Positions 12,638 through 22,513 of a stretch of 64,000 bases of DNA are shown here, piece after piece. The notes beneath the pieces were generated by a model that was not told where the DNA came from, ran no database searches, and was given only the letters and a program-made list of their open reading frames with translations. The stretch spans positions 72,001-136,000 of the forward strand of contig NZ_FOZV01000005.1 in NCBI RefSeq assembly GCF_900116065.1, read 5' to 3'. Numbering within the stretch: the first letter of the stretch is position 1; each line of letters begins with the position of its first letter. The DNA comes from Brevundimonas viscosa (GTDB taxonomy: Bacteria; Pseudomonadota; Alphaproteobacteria; Caulobacterales; Caulobacteraceae). The translations under genes were made by a program, and so were the position numbers.

Positions 12638-13831
12638 ATGAAACTCGGCACGCCTCTTTCCGACACCGCGACCCGCGTTATGCTTCTCGGGGCCGGGGAG
12701 CTGGGCAAGGAAGTGGCCATCGAGCTGCAGCGGCTGGGGGTCGAGGTGATCGCGGTCGACCGCTATCCGAACGCGCCGGCGATGCAGGTGGCGCATCGCA
12801 GCCATGTCGTGCCGATGACCGATCCGCAGGTGCTGAACGGGGTCATCCTGGCCGAGGCGCCGCACATCATCGTGCCGGAGATCGAGGCCATCGCCACAGA
12901 CGTGCTGGCTCAGGTCGAGGCGGCCGGGCTCGCGCGGGTGATCCCGACGGCGCGGGCGACGCAGCTGACCATGAACCGCGAGGGCATTCGCCGGCTGGCC
13001 GCCGAGGAGCTGGGCCTTCCGACCAGCCCCTACGCCTTCGTCGAGAGCGCGGCGGAACTGGCCGAGGCGGCGCAACGCATTGGCCTGCCGGTCTTCGTCA
13101 AGCCGGTGATGTCGTCCTCGGGCAAGGGCCAGTCGATGGTCGAGACGCTGCAGGCGGTGGACGCGGCCTGGGCCTACGCCCAGTCGGGCGGGCGGGTCGA
13201 GACGGCGCGGGTCATCGTCGAGGGGAAGATCGACTTCGACTACGAGATCACCCTGCTGACAGTGCGCTCGATGCGGGACGGGCAGGTGGTCACCGACTTC
13301 TGCGAGCCGATCGGGCATCGGCAGGAAAGGGGCGACTACGTCGAGAGCTGGCAACCGCAGGCGATGAGCCCGGCGGCGCTGGCGCGGGCGCAGGAGATCG
13401 CCGGCAAGGTGACCGACGCTCTCGGCGGGCTGGGCGTGTTCGGGGTCGAGCTGTTCGTGGAGGGCGACGAGGTGTGGTTCTCGGAGGTGTCGCCGCGGCC
13501 GCACGACACCGGCCTGGTCACCTTGGCCAGCCAGCGGATGAGCGAGTTCGCCCTGCACGCCCGGGCCATTCTCGGCCTGCCGGTCGACGTCAGCCGCCGC
13601 GACGTGGCGGCCAGCGCGGTGATCTACGGTGGGATGGAGGCGGCCGGGATCGCGTTCGAGGGCGTGGCCGAGGCGCTGTCGGTCCCGACGGCCGACCTTC
13701 GCCTGTTCGGCAAGCCGGAGAGTTACGAACGGCGGCGCATGGGCGTGGCGCTGGCGCGGGGCGATGACGTCGACCAAGCGCGAGCGCGGGCGCGTGAGGC
13801 CGCCGGCCGGGTGAGGCCGGTCGCCGGCTAG
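12638..13831 (+). CDS. purT: Formate-dependent GAR transformylase PurT
   Basis: PurT makes formyl-GAR from GAR, formate and ATP, the folate-independent alternative to PurN in purine synthesis. The 397-residue ATP-grasp protein has the N-terminal [20 protein letters not shown], the VVPEIEAIA segment, the ATP-grasp core [12 protein letters not shown], and [25 protein letters not shown]. It begins 14 bases after the esterase gene and may be co-transcribed with tkt. Its last four bases overlap the convergent S41 peptidase gene. Confidence 0.96.
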   Translation: MKLGTPLSDTATRVMLLGAGELGKEVAIELQRLGVEVIAVDRYPNAPAMQVAHRSHVVPMTDPQVLNGVILAEAPHIIVPEIEAIATDVLAQVEAAGLARVIPTARATQLTMNREGIRRLAAEELGLPTSPYAFVESAAELAEAAQRIGLPVFVKPVMSSSGKGQSMVETLQAVDAAWAYAQSGGRVETARVIVEGKIDFDYEITLLTVRSMRDGQVVTDFCEPIGHRQERGDYVESWQPQAMSPAALARAQEIAGKVTDALGGLGVFGVELFVEGDEVWFSEVSPRPHDTGLVTLASQRMSEFALHARAILGLPVDVSRRDVAASAVIYGGMEAAGIAFEGVAEALSVPTADLRLFGKPESYERRRMGVALARGDDVDQARARAREAAGRVRPVAG

Positions 13832-15084
13832 AGCCCCGGCGCGGCGCCGCCTTCGGCAGCGGCCAGCGTGGGTTGCGACAGGGCGGCGATGGCGGCCAGC
13901 AGGGCGGCGTCTCCTTCGGCCGGCAGGTCGGGGGTCACTCCCCGCTTCTCCAGACGCACGCCGCCAGCCGTGACGAAGTCGGCGCGGCTGAGCGTCAGCT
14001 TGCCGCCGTCGGGCAGGCGGGTCTCCTGCGAGATCAGCACCGCCCCGGCCGTCGGCTCGCCGATCACCAGGGCGCGGCGGGCCTCCTGCAGCGCGGCGGG
14101 AGTCAGCTCGGCGGCGCTGCGGCTGTCGCCGTCGACCAGCACCACGACCTCATGCGGGGCCGGCCCCTCGAGGGGGCCGCAGCCGCCGGCGGTGCGCATC
14201 TCGATCGTGCGGCCGGAACGGCCGGTGCGCGTCGCCCAGCGCAGGTCCCGCGGCAGGAAGCAGCTGAGCACCGCATCGGCCTCCATCAGCCGGCCGCCCG
14301 GATTGCCGCGCAGGTCGACGATCACATCGACATCAGGTCCGGTGCGGGCCAGTTCCTCGCCCATCCAGTCGCCGAGGCCCGCCTCGAAGCCCTCGACGCG
14401 CAGCACGACGACGCCAGGGCGGGAGCGGTCTGCGACGAAGGCGGGTTCCGGCTCGAGGATCTCCGGCGCCACCTGCAGGGGACGGGGGGCGCCGGTCTCA
14501 TCGGTGAAGTCCAGCTGGATGGGCCGGCCCGCCTCGACGTCCTGCTCGGGACTCCACTGGCCCGGCTCGCCGGTGGCGAGCGTCCAGCCGGCGCGGACGC
14601 CGGCGCGGTCGGCCGGCGATCCGGGCCGCACCCGCTCGACGCGGTAGTGACCGGAGGCCGGATCGATGGCGCGCAGAGAGACGCCGATGGCCGGCCGGCG
14701 CTCGCGAAGGGTGTCCTGGCGGCGGGCCACGGCCGGCGGCGCGGCCCCGGCGTGGTCGTCGTCGAGCAGATCCAGCATCTCGTTGAGCGCGGCATAGAGA
14801 GCGCGGTCGTCGGCGGCCGCGAGCGCGCGGGGCCGGAAGGTGCGGCGGGCGGCGTTCCAGTCCACACCGTGCAGGCCGGGGTCGTAGTACTGGGTGCGGA
14901 CGTCGCTCCACACCCGGTCGAAGACGCGGCGGTTCATGCGGACGCGATCGCGTCCCGGCGCAGCGGCCTCGACCGACACCGCTTCGGGAAAGGGACCGCC
15001 GGCGAAGGCAGGGCTGGCCCACGTCAGACACAGGCCGGCGACGGCCGCGACGGCCAGACGATCGAGAAGGCGGCGGAACCCCAT
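13828..15084 (-). CDS. S41-family peptidase with PDZ domain, exported
   Basis: A 418-residue protein with a signal peptide ending near SPAFAGG. The order is an N-terminal helical domain ([15 protein letters not shown]), a PDZ-like domain ([18 protein letters not shown]) and the S41 catalytic fold ([29 protein letters not shown]). The serine in DSRSAAEL sits at the nucleophile site. The segment where carboxy-terminal processing proteases carry the catalytic lysine reads [12 protein letters not shown] here, with no lysine, so the catalytic mechanism or activity is uncertain. It is convergent with purT. Confidence 0.85.
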   Translation of the reverse strand: MGFRRLLDRLAVAAVAGLCLTWASPAFAGGPFPEAVSVEAAAPGRDRVRMNRRVFDRVWSDVRTQYYDPGLHGVDWNAARRTFRPRALAAADDRALYAALNEMLDLLDDDHAGAAPPAVARRQDTLRERRPAIGVSLRAIDPASGHYRVERVRPGSPADRAGVRAGWTLATGEPGQWSPEQDVEAGRPIQLDFTDETGAPRPLQVAPEILEPEPAFVADRSRPGVVVLRVEGFEAGLGDWMGEELARTGPDVDVIVDLRGNPGGRLMEADAVLSCFLPRDLRWATRTGRSGRTIEMRTAGGCGPLEGPAPHEVVVLVDGDSRSAAELTPAALQEARRALVIGEPTAGAVLISQETRLPDGGKLTLSRADFVTAGGVRLEKRGVTPDLPAEGDAALLAAIAALSQPTLAAAEGGAAPGL

Positions 15085-15140
15085 GGATCAACGTTAGGGC
15101 GCCGATCCTCGCCACGCCAAATCACGAAGTCGCCGGACGA

Positions 15141-15743
15141 TTACTCCGCCTCGCGCCGCTCGAGGCGGCGGGTGATGACCCGCACTTCGCCGTCGCCGCC
15201 GCGCTCGCCCTCTTCGAGGAAGCCGGAGCCGTCGACGTCCATGCGGGCGAAGGCTTCGCGCAGCCGGGCGGTGAACTCGGCCTCGCTGACCTTGTCGTCG
15301 CCGTCGGCGTCCATCCGGGCGGCGGCGTGGCCGTCGCCGGAGTCGAAGTGGAAGACGTGCGGCCCACCCTCTCCGCCGGGGCCGCGGATGACGATCTCAT
15401 GGCGCTCGCCCGGGGCCGAGGGGCCGTCGTGCCGGCGCAGTTCGAAGCGGTGCATCCCCGGCTCGCCGCCGCGCAGGATCATGACGTCGTGCTCGCGGTC
15501 GCCGTGACGGCTGGCCAGCTCCTCGCCCGACAGGCGGCCGTCGCCGTCCCGGTCCAGTCGCGCGAAGGCTTCATTCATCGGAGTGGCGAACTCCTCGCGG
15601 GTCACCTGGCCGTCGCCGTCGCGGTCCATGGCGGCGTGGCCGTGCGGCCCCATCATCATGAAGCGGGTGTGCGCCTCGGGGGGCGACGGCGGCGCAGGCG
15701 GTTCCTGCAGCAGGACGGCGGACAGGGCGATCAGGGTGAGCAT
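15141..15743 (-). CDS. Exported EF-hand calcium-binding protein
   Basis: About 200 residues with a short hydrophobic N-terminus (MLTLIALSAVLLQEP). Four EF-hand-type loops are visible: DRDGDGQVTREE, DRDGDGRLSGEE, DADGDDKVSEAE and DVDGSGFLEEGE. Their spacing gives two pairs, separated by a His/Gly-rich linker. It probably binds calcium in the periplasm. The gene is divergent from an OmpR-type regulator and histidine kinase, and both directions share a palindrome-bearing region, so it is a likely target of that system. The frame continues upstream to 15953 but only through the regulatory region. Confidence 0.85.
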   Translation of the reverse strand: MLTLIALSAVLLQEPPAPPSPPEAHTRFMMMGPHGHAAMDRDGDGQVTREEFATPMNEAFARLDRDGDGRLSGEELASRHGDREHDVMILRGGEPGMHRFELRRHDGPSAPGERHEIVIRGPGGEGGPHVFHFDSGDGHAAARMDADGDDKVSEAEFTARLREAFARMDVDGSGFLEEGERGGDGEVRVITRRLERREAE

Positions 15744-15800
15744 GGGGTTTCGACTCCGTTGTCGTTGAGCGAAGTCGACCACCCTGCCCTTGCCGCCGTG

Positions 15801-15835
15801 TTTCAGACGCGGGATCCAATGTTTCAGCGCTGAAA
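15801..15835. promoter_or_regulatory. Perfect palindrome and direct repeat, probable operator
   Basis: Between the divergent EF-hand and regulator genes there is a perfect 14-bp palindrome, TTTCAGCGCTGAAA (15822-15835). A further TTTCAG at 15801 lies 21 bases, two helical turns, upstream. OmpR-family proteins bind such phased repeats, so this is a candidate autoregulatory operator. Confidence 0.55.
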
Positions 15836-15869
15836 TGACGGCGACCGCCGGCTCGGCCATGATGGCGGC

Positions 15870-16586
15870 ATGCAGACGGAACCGCAGCGCATCCTCGTCG
15901 TCGACGACGACCCCGGCATCCGCGAGGTGCTGTGCGACTACCTGGGCCGGCACGGCTACGAGACGGCCGGGGCCGCCTCGGCGGCGGAGATGGACCGGGC
16001 GCTGGCGGCGCGGGTGCCCGACCTGATCGTGCTGGACCTGATGATGCCGGGCGAGGACGGCCTCTCGGTGTGCCGGCGCATCGCCGGAAAGGGCCCGCCG
16101 GTGGTCATGCTCAGCGCCATGGGCGAGGACACGGACCGGATCATCGGCCTTGAGCTCGGGGCCGACGACTATCTGGCCAAGCCCTGCAATCCGCGTGAGC
16201 TGCTGGCGCGGGTGCGGGCGGTGCTCCGGCGGCCCCGCGAGGAAACAGCCGCCGAGGGCCCGGCCTTGCTGTTCGCGGGGTGGCGGCTGGATCTGCTCCG
16301 CCGCGAACTGATCCGCCCCGACGGCGAACTGGTCGCCCTGTCGGCCGGTGAGTTCGCGCTGTTGAAGGCCTTCGCCGAACGGCCGGGCCGGGTGCTGACG
16401 CGCGAACAGCTGCTGGAGCGCGCGCGCGGGGCCGACGCCGACGTCTTCGACCGGGCCATGGACGTGCAGATCAGCCGGCTGAGGAAGAAGCTGGACGACG
16501 GTTCGGGGCTGGAGATGATCCAGACCCTGCGCGGCGAGGGCTACATGTTCGACGTCCGGGTCGAGCGCCGCCGGGGCGCCGCGTGA
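15870..16586 (+). CDS. OmpR-family response regulator
   Basis: A 238-residue two-domain regulator. The receiver has the acidic pocket (LVVDDDPG), the phosphorylated Asp in LIVLDLMMPGEDG, Ser in MLSAMG and Lys in LAKPCNPREL. The C-terminal winged helix includes LSAGEFALLKAFAERPGRVLTREQLL, cut here to the motif LSAGEFALLKAF, and QISRLRKKLDD. The stop overlaps the kinase start by four bases, making a cognate pair. The divergent EF-hand gene suggests the system responds to divalent cations or envelope state; that is inference. Confidence 0.94.
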   Translation: MQTEPQRILVVDDDPGIREVLCDYLGRHGYETAGAASAAEMDRALAARVPDLIVLDLMMPGEDGLSVCRRIAGKGPPVVMLSAMGEDTDRIIGLELGADDYLAKPCNPRELLARVRAVLRRPREETAAEGPALLFAGWRLDLLRRELIRPDGELVALSAGEFALLKAFAERPGRVLTREQLLERARGADADVFDRAMDVQISRLRKKLDDGSGLEMIQTLRGEGYMFDVRVERRRGAA

Positions 16587-18094
16587 GGCGGCCGTCCTCC
16601 CTGCCCGTCGTGGTCCAGGTCGGCGCCCTTGCGGCGCTGGCCGTGGTCATGTCCCAGGCGGTGGCCTTCGCCGTGATCGTCCTGGCGCCCGAGCCGCGGC
16701 CGGCGGGGATCAGCATCGCCGACGCCGCCCGGGCGCTGGAGGGCGAGGCGGCGGAGACCGCCGACGGGCGACCGCTGCGCCGTCGACTGACCGATCGCCC
16801 GGTGTCCCGCAGCGAGGCCGACCAACGCAATCCGCTGGCGCTGGCGATCCGCGGCGGACTGGCCAACAGGCTCGAGGTCCCGATCGAGCGGGTGGCGGTC
16901 TCCATCGAGGCGCCGATGCGGCGCTTTCCCGGGCCAGGCCCGGGCCGGCGGGGCGAACGCCCGGTCGAGAACCTCGTCTTCGTCCGCCGCGGCGAGGACG
17001 TGATCGTGCCGGGCGCGCCGGCCGGTCAGGAGGCGACGGCGCAGGCGCCGGCCGCCGCCGTCCGCCTGCATGCCCAGGTGCACGGGCGACTGGCGGCGGG
17101 GGCGCCCGTCGTGGTCGGCGAGCAGACGCGGCACTTCACCGTGATGACGGACCGGCTGACGTTCGCGCCTTTCTCCGCCTCGCTGCAGCTCGAGGACGGG
17201 CGCTGGGCCACGGTCGAGCCGCCGCGCAACCTGCTGTCGCCGTGGCAGATGCGGCTGCTGTTGGCGCTGGGCATATCCATGCTGCTGCTGGCGCCGCTGG
17301 TGTGGTGGATGGCGCGGCGACTGACGCGGCCGATCCGGGCGTTCGCCGAAGCCGCCGAACGGCTGGGCGCCGACCCCGAGGCGTCGCCCCTGAAGCCCTC
17401 GGGCCCCCGCGAGGTGCGGACCGCCATCCATGCGTTCAACGACATGCAGGCGTCGCTGCGGGACCACATCCGCCAGCGCACCCAGACGGTGGCGGCGATC
17501 GCCCACGACCTGCGCACGCCTCTGACCCGGCTGCGCTTCCGGGCCGAGCAGGCGCCGGATGCGGTGCGCGACCGGATGGCCTCGGACATCGAGGAGATGG
17601 ACGCCCTCATCGGCCAGGCCATGGCCTTCGTGCGCGGCGAGGCGAGGCCCGAGGCCCGGGAGGCGCTGGATCTGGCGGCGCTCGCGCAGGATTGCGCGCG
17701 AGGCTTCGCCGAGACGGGGGCGGCGGTGGCCTTCGAGGGCGGAGCCGCCCTGTCCGTGACGGGCGACACAGCCGCCCTGCGCCGCGCGCTCTGCAACCTC
17801 ATCGGCAACGCCGTGAAGTACGGCGGCGACGCCCGGGTCCGCGCCTTCGCAGAGGGCGAATCGGCCGTGGTCGAGATCGAGGATCGGGGGCCCGGTCTGC
17901 CGGAAGGCGAGCTGGAGGCCGTGTTCGAGCCCTTCCAGCGAGGGGAGCGGTCGCGAAACCGCGAGACCGGCGGCGCCGGGCTGGGCCTGACCGTAGCGCG
18001 GCAGGCGGCCCGGGCGGCGGGCGGGGACGTGGCCCTGCGCAACCGCCCGGAAGGCGGGCTCGCAGCCAGGCTCGCCCTGCCCCTGAACCGCTGA
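16583..18094 (+). CDS. Sensor histidine kinase (HAMP, EnvZ-like)
   Basis: A 503-residue membrane kinase. A first transmembrane helix near residues 12-35 and a second near 225-245 enclose a periplasmic sensor of about 190 residues. A HAMP segment follows (ARRLTRPIRAFAEAAERLG). The dimerisation domain carries the phosphorylated His in AAIAHDLRTPLTRL, and the ATPase domain has NLIGNAVKYG, DRGPGLPEGE and GGAGLGLTVARQ. It is co-translated with the response regulator. The signal is unknown. Confidence 0.93.
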   Translation: MRRPSSLPVVVQVGALAALAVVMSQAVAFAVIVLAPEPRPAGISIADAARALEGEAAETADGRPLRRRLTDRPVSRSEADQRNPLALAIRGGLANRLEVPIERVAVSIEAPMRRFPGPGPGRRGERPVENLVFVRRGEDVIVPGAPAGQEATAQAPAAAVRLHAQVHGRLAAGAPVVVGEQTRHFTVMTDRLTFAPFSASLQLEDGRWATVEPPRNLLSPWQMRLLLALGISMLLLAPLVWWMARRLTRPIRAFAEAAERLGADPEASPLKPSGPREVRTAIHAFNDMQASLRDHIRQRTQTVAAIAHDLRTPLTRLRFRAEQAPDAVRDRMASDIEEMDALIGQAMAFVRGEARPEAREALDLAALAQDCARGFAETGAAVAFEGGAALSVTGDTAALRRALCNLIGNAVKYGGDARVRAFAEGESAVVEIEDRGPGLPEGELEAVFEPFQRGERSRNRETGGAGLGLTVARQAARAAGGDVALRNRPEGGLAARLALPLNR

Positions 18095-18112
18095 CACGCA
18101 ATTCGGCCAAGC

Positions 18113-18160
18113 GTTACAGTCAATCACGCCTTGTTACAGCCGCGGGGTTGAATCCCCGCG
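18113..18160 (+). promoter_or_regulatory. Repeated GTTACAG motif and hairpin upstream of gap
   Basis: Two GTTACAG copies lie 20 bases apart (18113 and 18133). The second extends to TGTTACAGC, which recurs in inverted form upstream of the aldolase gene at 20612-20620. A perfect 7-bp hairpin follows (CGCGGGG/CCCCGCG, 18141-18160), without a T-run. It could serve as a shared operator or promoter element for glycolytic genes, or as the terminator of the kinase gene. Confidence 0.4.
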
Positions 18161-18214
18161 CCGCCGGTTCCATTGAAGCGCCAACCACAAACCCCGCTTC
18201 CAGGAGCCCGCCCC

Positions 18215-19222
18215 ATGACCGTCCGCGTCGCCATCAACGGTTTCGGCCGCATCGGCCGTCTCGTCCTGCGCTCGATCGCCGAGCACGGCCGCAAGGACAT
18301 CGAGGTGGTGGCGATCAACGACCTGGGCCCGGTGGCCACCAACGCCCATCTGCTGAAGTACGACTCGGTGCACGGGCGCTTCCCCGGCACGGTCGAGAGC
18401 GGCGAGGACTGGATCGACGTCGGGACCGGCAAGATCCGGGTCACGGCCATCCGCAATCCGGAGGAGCTGCCGCACAAGGACCTCGGCGTCGATATCGCCA
18501 TGGAGTGCACCGGCCTGTTCACCTCGAAGGACAAGGCCTCGGCGCACCTGAAGGCCGGCGCGAAGCGGGTGCTGGTTTCGGCCCCGGCTGACGGCGCCGA
18601 CAAGACCATCGTCTACAAGGTCAACCACGAGACCCTGACCGCCGACGACATCGTCGTCTCGAACGGCAGCTGCACCACCAACGCCCTCGCCCCGGTGGCC
18701 AAGGTGCTGCACGACCTGTTCGGCATCGAGCGCGGCTACATGACCACCATCCACGCCTACACCGGCGACCAGCCGACGCTGGATACGATGCACAAGGACC
18801 TGTACCGCGCCCGCGCCGCCGGCCTGTCGATGATCCCGACCTCGACCGGCGCGGCCAAGGCCCTGGGCCTCGTGCTGCCGGAGCTGAAGGGCAAGCTGGA
18901 CGGCTCGTCGATCCGCGTGCCGACCCCGAACGTCTCGGTCGTCGACCTGAAGGTCGTGGCGGGCCGGGAGGTGTCGGTCGAGGAAATCAACACGGCGCTG
19001 CAGGCCGCCGCCGACGGTCCGATGAAGGGCGTGCTGCACACGACGATGGACCCGGTGGTGTCGATGGACATGAACCACGTCTCGGCCTCGTCGACCGCCG
19101 CCCTGCCCCAGACCCAGGTGGTCGACGGCAAGCTGGCCCGGGTGCTGAGCTGGTACGACAACGAGTGGGGCTTCGCGACGCGGATGAGCGACACCGCGCT
19201 GGTGATGGCGAAGTTCCTCTGA
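18215..19222 (+). CDS. gap: Glyceraldehyde-3-phosphate dehydrogenase, type I
   Basis: Interconverts glyceraldehyde 3-phosphate and 1,3-bisphosphoglycerate with NAD(P). The start is the ATG at 18215 behind CAGGAG, giving 335 residues that begin [15 protein letters not shown], the Rossmann dinucleotide motif. The catalytic cysteine is in [12 protein letters not shown], and [14 protein letters not shown] closes the protein. Upstream in-frame codons to 18173 are not needed. It is the first gene of a gap-pgk-aldolase run in one direction. Confidence 0.97.
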   Translation: MTVRVAINGFGRIGRLVLRSIAEHGRKDIEVVAINDLGPVATNAHLLKYDSVHGRFPGTVESGEDWIDVGTGKIRVTAIRNPEELPHKDLGVDIAMECTGLFTSKDKASAHLKAGAKRVLVSAPADGADKTIVYKVNHETLTADDIVVSNGSCTTNALAPVAKVLHDLFGIERGYMTTIHAYTGDQPTLDTMHKDLYRARAAGLSMIPTSTGAAKALGLVLPELKGKLDGSSIRVPTPNVSVVDLKVVAGREVSVEEINTALQAAADGPMKGVLHTTMDPVVSMDMNHVSASSTAALPQTQVVDGKLARVLSWYDNEWGFATRMSDTALVMAKFL

Positions 19223-19230
19223 TGTTGCGT

Positions 19231-19373
19231 CCCCTCCCCGTCGCGCAGCGATGGGGAGGGGGACCGCAAAGCGGTGGAGGGGTCCTCGCCGCACCGAATC
19301 CGGGGCCGGCGGCCCCTCCGTCACGACGCGCCGGCGCGTCGCGCCACCTCCCCATCGCTGCGCGACGGGGAGG
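19231..19373. repeat. Long inverted repeat between gap and pgk (repeat copy B)
   Basis: A perfect 27-base inverted repeat has arms at 19233-19259 and 19347-19373, so the gap-pgk mRNA could form a stem of 27 pairs closing a loop of about 87 bases. Each arm can also fold alone (CCTCCCC/GGGGAGG). The left end continues into GGGGGACCGC aaa GCGGTGGAGGGG, the same layout as the repeats near 6780, 38512 and 43632. The right arm ends 15 bases before the pgk start at 19389. Confidence 0.85.
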
Positions 19374-19388
19374 AGACAGGAGACGCAC

Positions 19389-20585
19389 ATGACCTTCCGC
19401 ACCCTCGACGACGCCCGCGACCTCGGCGGCAAGACCGCGCTCGTCCGCGTGGACTTCAACGTGCCGATGGAGGACGGGCGGGTGACCGACGACACCCGGC
19501 TGCGGGCGGCGGTCCCGACCATCCAGCGGCTGCGCGACGCCGGGGCCAAGGTGGCCCTGCTGGCCCATTTCGACCGGCCCAAGGGCCAGCGGGTGCCGTC
19601 GATGAGCCTGGAGCAGGTGGTCGACGAGCTGTGCGAGGTGCTGGGCGCGCCGGTCCAGTTCGCCCCCGACTGCGTGGGCCCGGAGGCGAAGACGGCGCTG
19701 GACGATCTCGCAATCGGCGGCGTGATCCTGCTGGAGAACGTCCGCTTCCACGCCGGCGAGGAGAAGAACGACCCCGCCTTCGCCGCGCAGCTGGCCGAAC
19801 TGGGCGACATCTACGTCAACGACGCCTTCTCTGCGGCGCACCGGGCCCACGCCTCGACCGAAGGACTGGCGCGCCTGCTGCCGGCCTACGCCGGGGAGTC
19901 GATGCGGCGCGAGCTGGAGGCGCTGGACAAGGCGCTCGGAACGCCGGTCAAGCCGGTGCTCGGCATCGTCGGCGGGGCCAAGGTGTCGACCAAGCTGGAC
20001 CTGCTGAAGAACCTCGTCGGCAAGCTGGACCGGCTGGCCATCGGCGGCGGCATGGCCAACACCTTCCTGTTCGCGCAGGGCGTCGACATCGGCGGCTCGC
20101 TGGCCGAGCGCGACATGGCCGATACGGCGCGCGAGATCCTCGCCGAGGCGGAGGCGAAGGGCTGCGAGATCCTGCTGCCGCGCGACGTGGTGGTGGCGAC
20201 CGAGCTGAAGCCAGACGTCGAGACCCGCACCGTTCTGGCGCGCGAGGAGATCGGCGACGACGAGAAGATCCTCGACGCCGGCCCGCTGACGGTCGAGGCG
20301 CTGGTCAAGGCCATGGCCCTGTCGCGCACCCTGATCTGGAATGGACCGCTGGGCGTGTTCGAGGTCCCGCCGTTCGACGCAGCCACCGTCAAGGCGGCCC
20401 AGGCGGCGGCCCAGCTGGCCAGGACCGGGGCGATCATCGCCGTGGCCGGCGGCGGCGACACGGTGGCGGCGCTGCACCACGCCGGGGTCGTCGACGACAT
20501 GACGTTCGTGTCGACCGCGGGCGGCGCCTTCCTCGAATGGATGGAGGGCAAGCCCCTGCCGGGAGTCGAGGCTCTGCGCGCCTGA
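19389..20585 (+). CDS. pgk: Phosphoglycerate kinase
   Basis: Transfers phosphate from 1,3-bisphosphoglycerate to ADP in glycolysis, and the reverse in gluconeogenesis. The start is placed at [16 protein letters not shown] (398 residues), behind a GGAG-rich leader; the upstream frame to 19251 is read-through of the inverted repeat. Substrate-binding [15 protein letters not shown] and AHFDRPKG are present, as are [21 protein letters not shown] and the C-terminal GGGDTVAAL. It probably shares a transcript with gap, with the repeat between them as a possible processing or attenuation site. Confidence 0.97.
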   Translation: MTFRTLDDARDLGGKTALVRVDFNVPMEDGRVTDDTRLRAAVPTIQRLRDAGAKVALLAHFDRPKGQRVPSMSLEQVVDELCEVLGAPVQFAPDCVGPEAKTALDDLAIGGVILLENVRFHAGEEKNDPAFAAQLAELGDIYVNDAFSAAHRAHASTEGLARLLPAYAGESMRRELEALDKALGTPVKPVLGIVGGAKVSTKLDLLKNLVGKLDRLAIGGGMANTFLFAQGVDIGGSLAERDMADTAREILAEAEAKGCEILLPRDVVVATELKPDVETRTVLAREEIGDDEKILDAGPLTVEALVKAMALSRTLIWNGPLGVFEVPPFDAATVKAAQAAAQLARTGAIIAVAGGGDTVAALHHAGVVDDMTFVSTAGGAFLEWMEGKPLPGVEALRA

Positions 20586-20611
20586 CGCTTGCTCAGGAGT
20601 GCGGCGAAACT

Positions 20612-20620
20612 GCTGTAACA
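20612..20620 (-). promoter_or_regulatory. Inverted copy of TGTTACAGC upstream of the aldolase gene
   Basis: The nine bases at 20612-20620 are the exact reverse complement of the TGTTACAGC at 18132-18140 upstream of gap. The position, 65 bases before the aldolase ATG, suits a regulator site. It may also form part of a -10 element (TGTAAC). Confidence 0.3.
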
Positions 20621-20684
20621 ATGCGTGACTTCGGGCGTGGAGGGGGCTAGATGACCCCGAAACAACAGGCTCGAGGAGGCACTC

Positions 20685-21710
20685 ATGGATCTGGCGGCGC
20701 TCAACGCGGTGGCCGAGGCGATGGTCACGCCCGGCAAGGGCATTCTGGCGGCCGACGAGTCCACCGGCACCATCAAGAAGCGCTTCGACGCCATCGGGGT
20801 CGAGAACACCGAGGACAATCGCCGCGACTACCGCGAGTGCCTGTTCCGGGCCGAGCAGACCATGCGCGAGCACATTTCGGGCGTGATCCTGTTCGAGGAG
20901 ACCCTGTACCAGGATGCGAAGGACGGCACGCCGCTGGTCGACCTGATCACCGCCGCCGGCTCGATCCCGGGCATCAAGGTCGACAAGGGCGCCACCAAGA
21001 TGGCCGGGTTCCCCGGCGAGACGGTGACCAAGGGCCTCGACGGCCTGAGCAAGCGCGTCCGCGCCCACTACGAGCGGGGCGCCCGCTTCGCCAAGTGGCG
21101 CGCCGTGATCGACATCGCCGACGGCGTGCCGACCTGGGGCTGCGTCAAGGCCAACGCCCACGCCCTGGCCCGCTACGCCCGCATCTGCCAGCAGGAGCAG
21201 GTGGTGCCGATCGTCGAGCCTGAGGTGCTGATGGACGGCGCCCACGACATCGACCGCTGCGACGAGGTTACCCGCTGGACCCTGCAGACGGTGTTCCAGG
21301 AGCTGTACGAGCAGCGCGTCGCCCTGGAGGGCATCATACTGAAGCCGAACATGGTGATCTCGGGCAAGGGCGCCCGGCGTCAGGCCTCGGTGCAGGAAGT
21401 GGCCGAGCGCACCATCGCCGCGCTGAAGGCCACCGTGCCGTCGGCGGTGCCGGGCATCGCCTATCTGTCGGGCGGCCAGACCGACGAGCAGGCCACCGCC
21501 CACCTCGACGCCATGAACCGCATCGGCGGCTTCCCGTGGAAGATGACCTTCTCGTACGGCCGCGCCCTGCAGGCGGCGCCGCAGCGGGCCTGGTCGGGCA
21601 AGGCGGAGAACGCCGTGGCCTGCCAGGAGGCCTTCCACCACCGCGCCCGCATGAACGGCCTCGCCTCGCTGGGCCAGTGGGAGCAGGCGCTGGAGAAGAA
21701 GGCGGCCTGA
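20685..21710 (+). CDS. Fructose-bisphosphate aldolase, class I
   Basis: A 341-residue class I (Schiff-base) aldolase that cleaves fructose 1,6-bisphosphate. It begins MDLAALNAVAEAMVTPGKG and carries ILAADESTGTIKKRF, KWRAVIDI, VPIVEPEVLMDG and EGIILKPNMVISG. The lysine of ILKPNMV is the Schiff-base residue in this family. GGAGG precedes the ATG closely. It is the third glycolytic gene in a row, 99 bases after pgk. Confidence 0.95.
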   Translation: MDLAALNAVAEAMVTPGKGILAADESTGTIKKRFDAIGVENTEDNRRDYRECLFRAEQTMREHISGVILFEETLYQDAKDGTPLVDLITAAGSIPGIKVDKGATKMAGFPGETVTKGLDGLSKRVRAHYERGARFAKWRAVIDIADGVPTWGCVKANAHALARYARICQQEQVVPIVEPEVLMDGAHDIDRCDEVTRWTLQTVFQELYEQRVALEGIILKPNMVISGKGARRQASVQEVAERTIAALKATVPSAVPGIAYLSGGQTDEQATAHLDAMNRIGGFPWKMTFSYGRALQAAPQRAWSGKAENAVACQEAFHHRARMNGLASLGQWEQALEKKAA

Positions 21711-21755
21711 TCCGCCGGCGCCGGGGGGGCCGTCCGGTCTCCCCGGTCTTCATCG

Positions 21756-22388
21756 TCAGCGGTAACGCGACTCCATCCGCCAGCGCACATCGCGGGCCCG
21801 CGCCTCGGCGTCGTCGAGTTCGCGCTGCGCCCGCCGCCACTCGCGCTCGGTGTCTTCCCGCTCGCGCCGCAGCTCGCGGATGCGGTTGCGGATGACGTCC
21901 CGCTCGGCGTCGGTGAGCCTCTCGGCCCGCAGCTCACGCTGCTTGGCGTCGAGTTTGTCGTCCAGCTCCTCGAGCCGGTAGGCGTTGCTGTCGATGCGGC
22001 TCCGGGCTTCCGACACCGCCTGTTCGGCGAGATGGATGACCCGGCCGTCCTCGTAGGCGATCAGGAAATCCCGCTCCACGTCCGCGGGACAGACGCCGGC
22101 GTAGCCGCCGCCCTGCGCTCCCACCCGGAAGCCGTTTTCGATCGTGCAGTAGCGCAGGACGCCGTCGCTCCAGCCCGCGCGATAGGCCGCGTCGTCAGGA
22201 ACCACGCCATGCTTGACGCAGGCCTCGGCGTGCTCGCCCAGACGGCTCATGGCGTAGCCGGCCGCTCCGTCGGAGAAGCCCTGGCCGGCCCAGTCGCCTG
22301 CCAGACACTGTTCCTCGCTCATGGTGGCGCAACTGCCCACCCCCAGGGCGACTGCCGCAAGCGCGGCTGCAGACAAGATGGCGCGCAT
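21756..22388 (-). CDS. DUF2799-like lipoprotein with C-terminal coiled coil
   Basis: A 210-residue probable lipoprotein: the hydrophobic N-terminus ends in GVGSCATMS, a lipobox with Cys20. Residues 25-110 contain the DUF2799-type pattern with paired cysteines (EEQCLAGDWAGQGFSDGAAG, YCTIENGFRVG, YAGVCP). The C-terminal third (residues 125-205) is a charged helical coiled coil dominated by Arg and Glu. The function is unknown; the position suggests an outer-membrane or periplasmic structural protein. It is convergent with the aldolase gene. Confidence 0.78.
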   Translation of the reverse strand: MRAILSAAALAAVALGVGSCATMSEEQCLAGDWAGQGFSDGAAGYAMSRLGEHAEACVKHGVVPDDAAYRAGWSDGVLRYCTIENGFRVGAQGGGYAGVCPADVERDFLIAYEDGRVIHLAEQAVSEARSRIDSNAYRLEELDDKLDAKQRELRAERLTDAERDVIRNRIRELRREREDTEREWRRAQRELDDAEARARDVRWRMESRYR

Positions 22389-22513
22389 GGGCCCCTCCCC
22401 CGAAAGACCGTTAACCTTTGCCCCAAGCTGAGCCGTTGGGAAAGCCCCGGCGTTGACCCCGCGAGCGGCCGTCAGGCAAGACGGGTCACCGCCCGCCGGC
22501 GGCGGAGCTGCTC

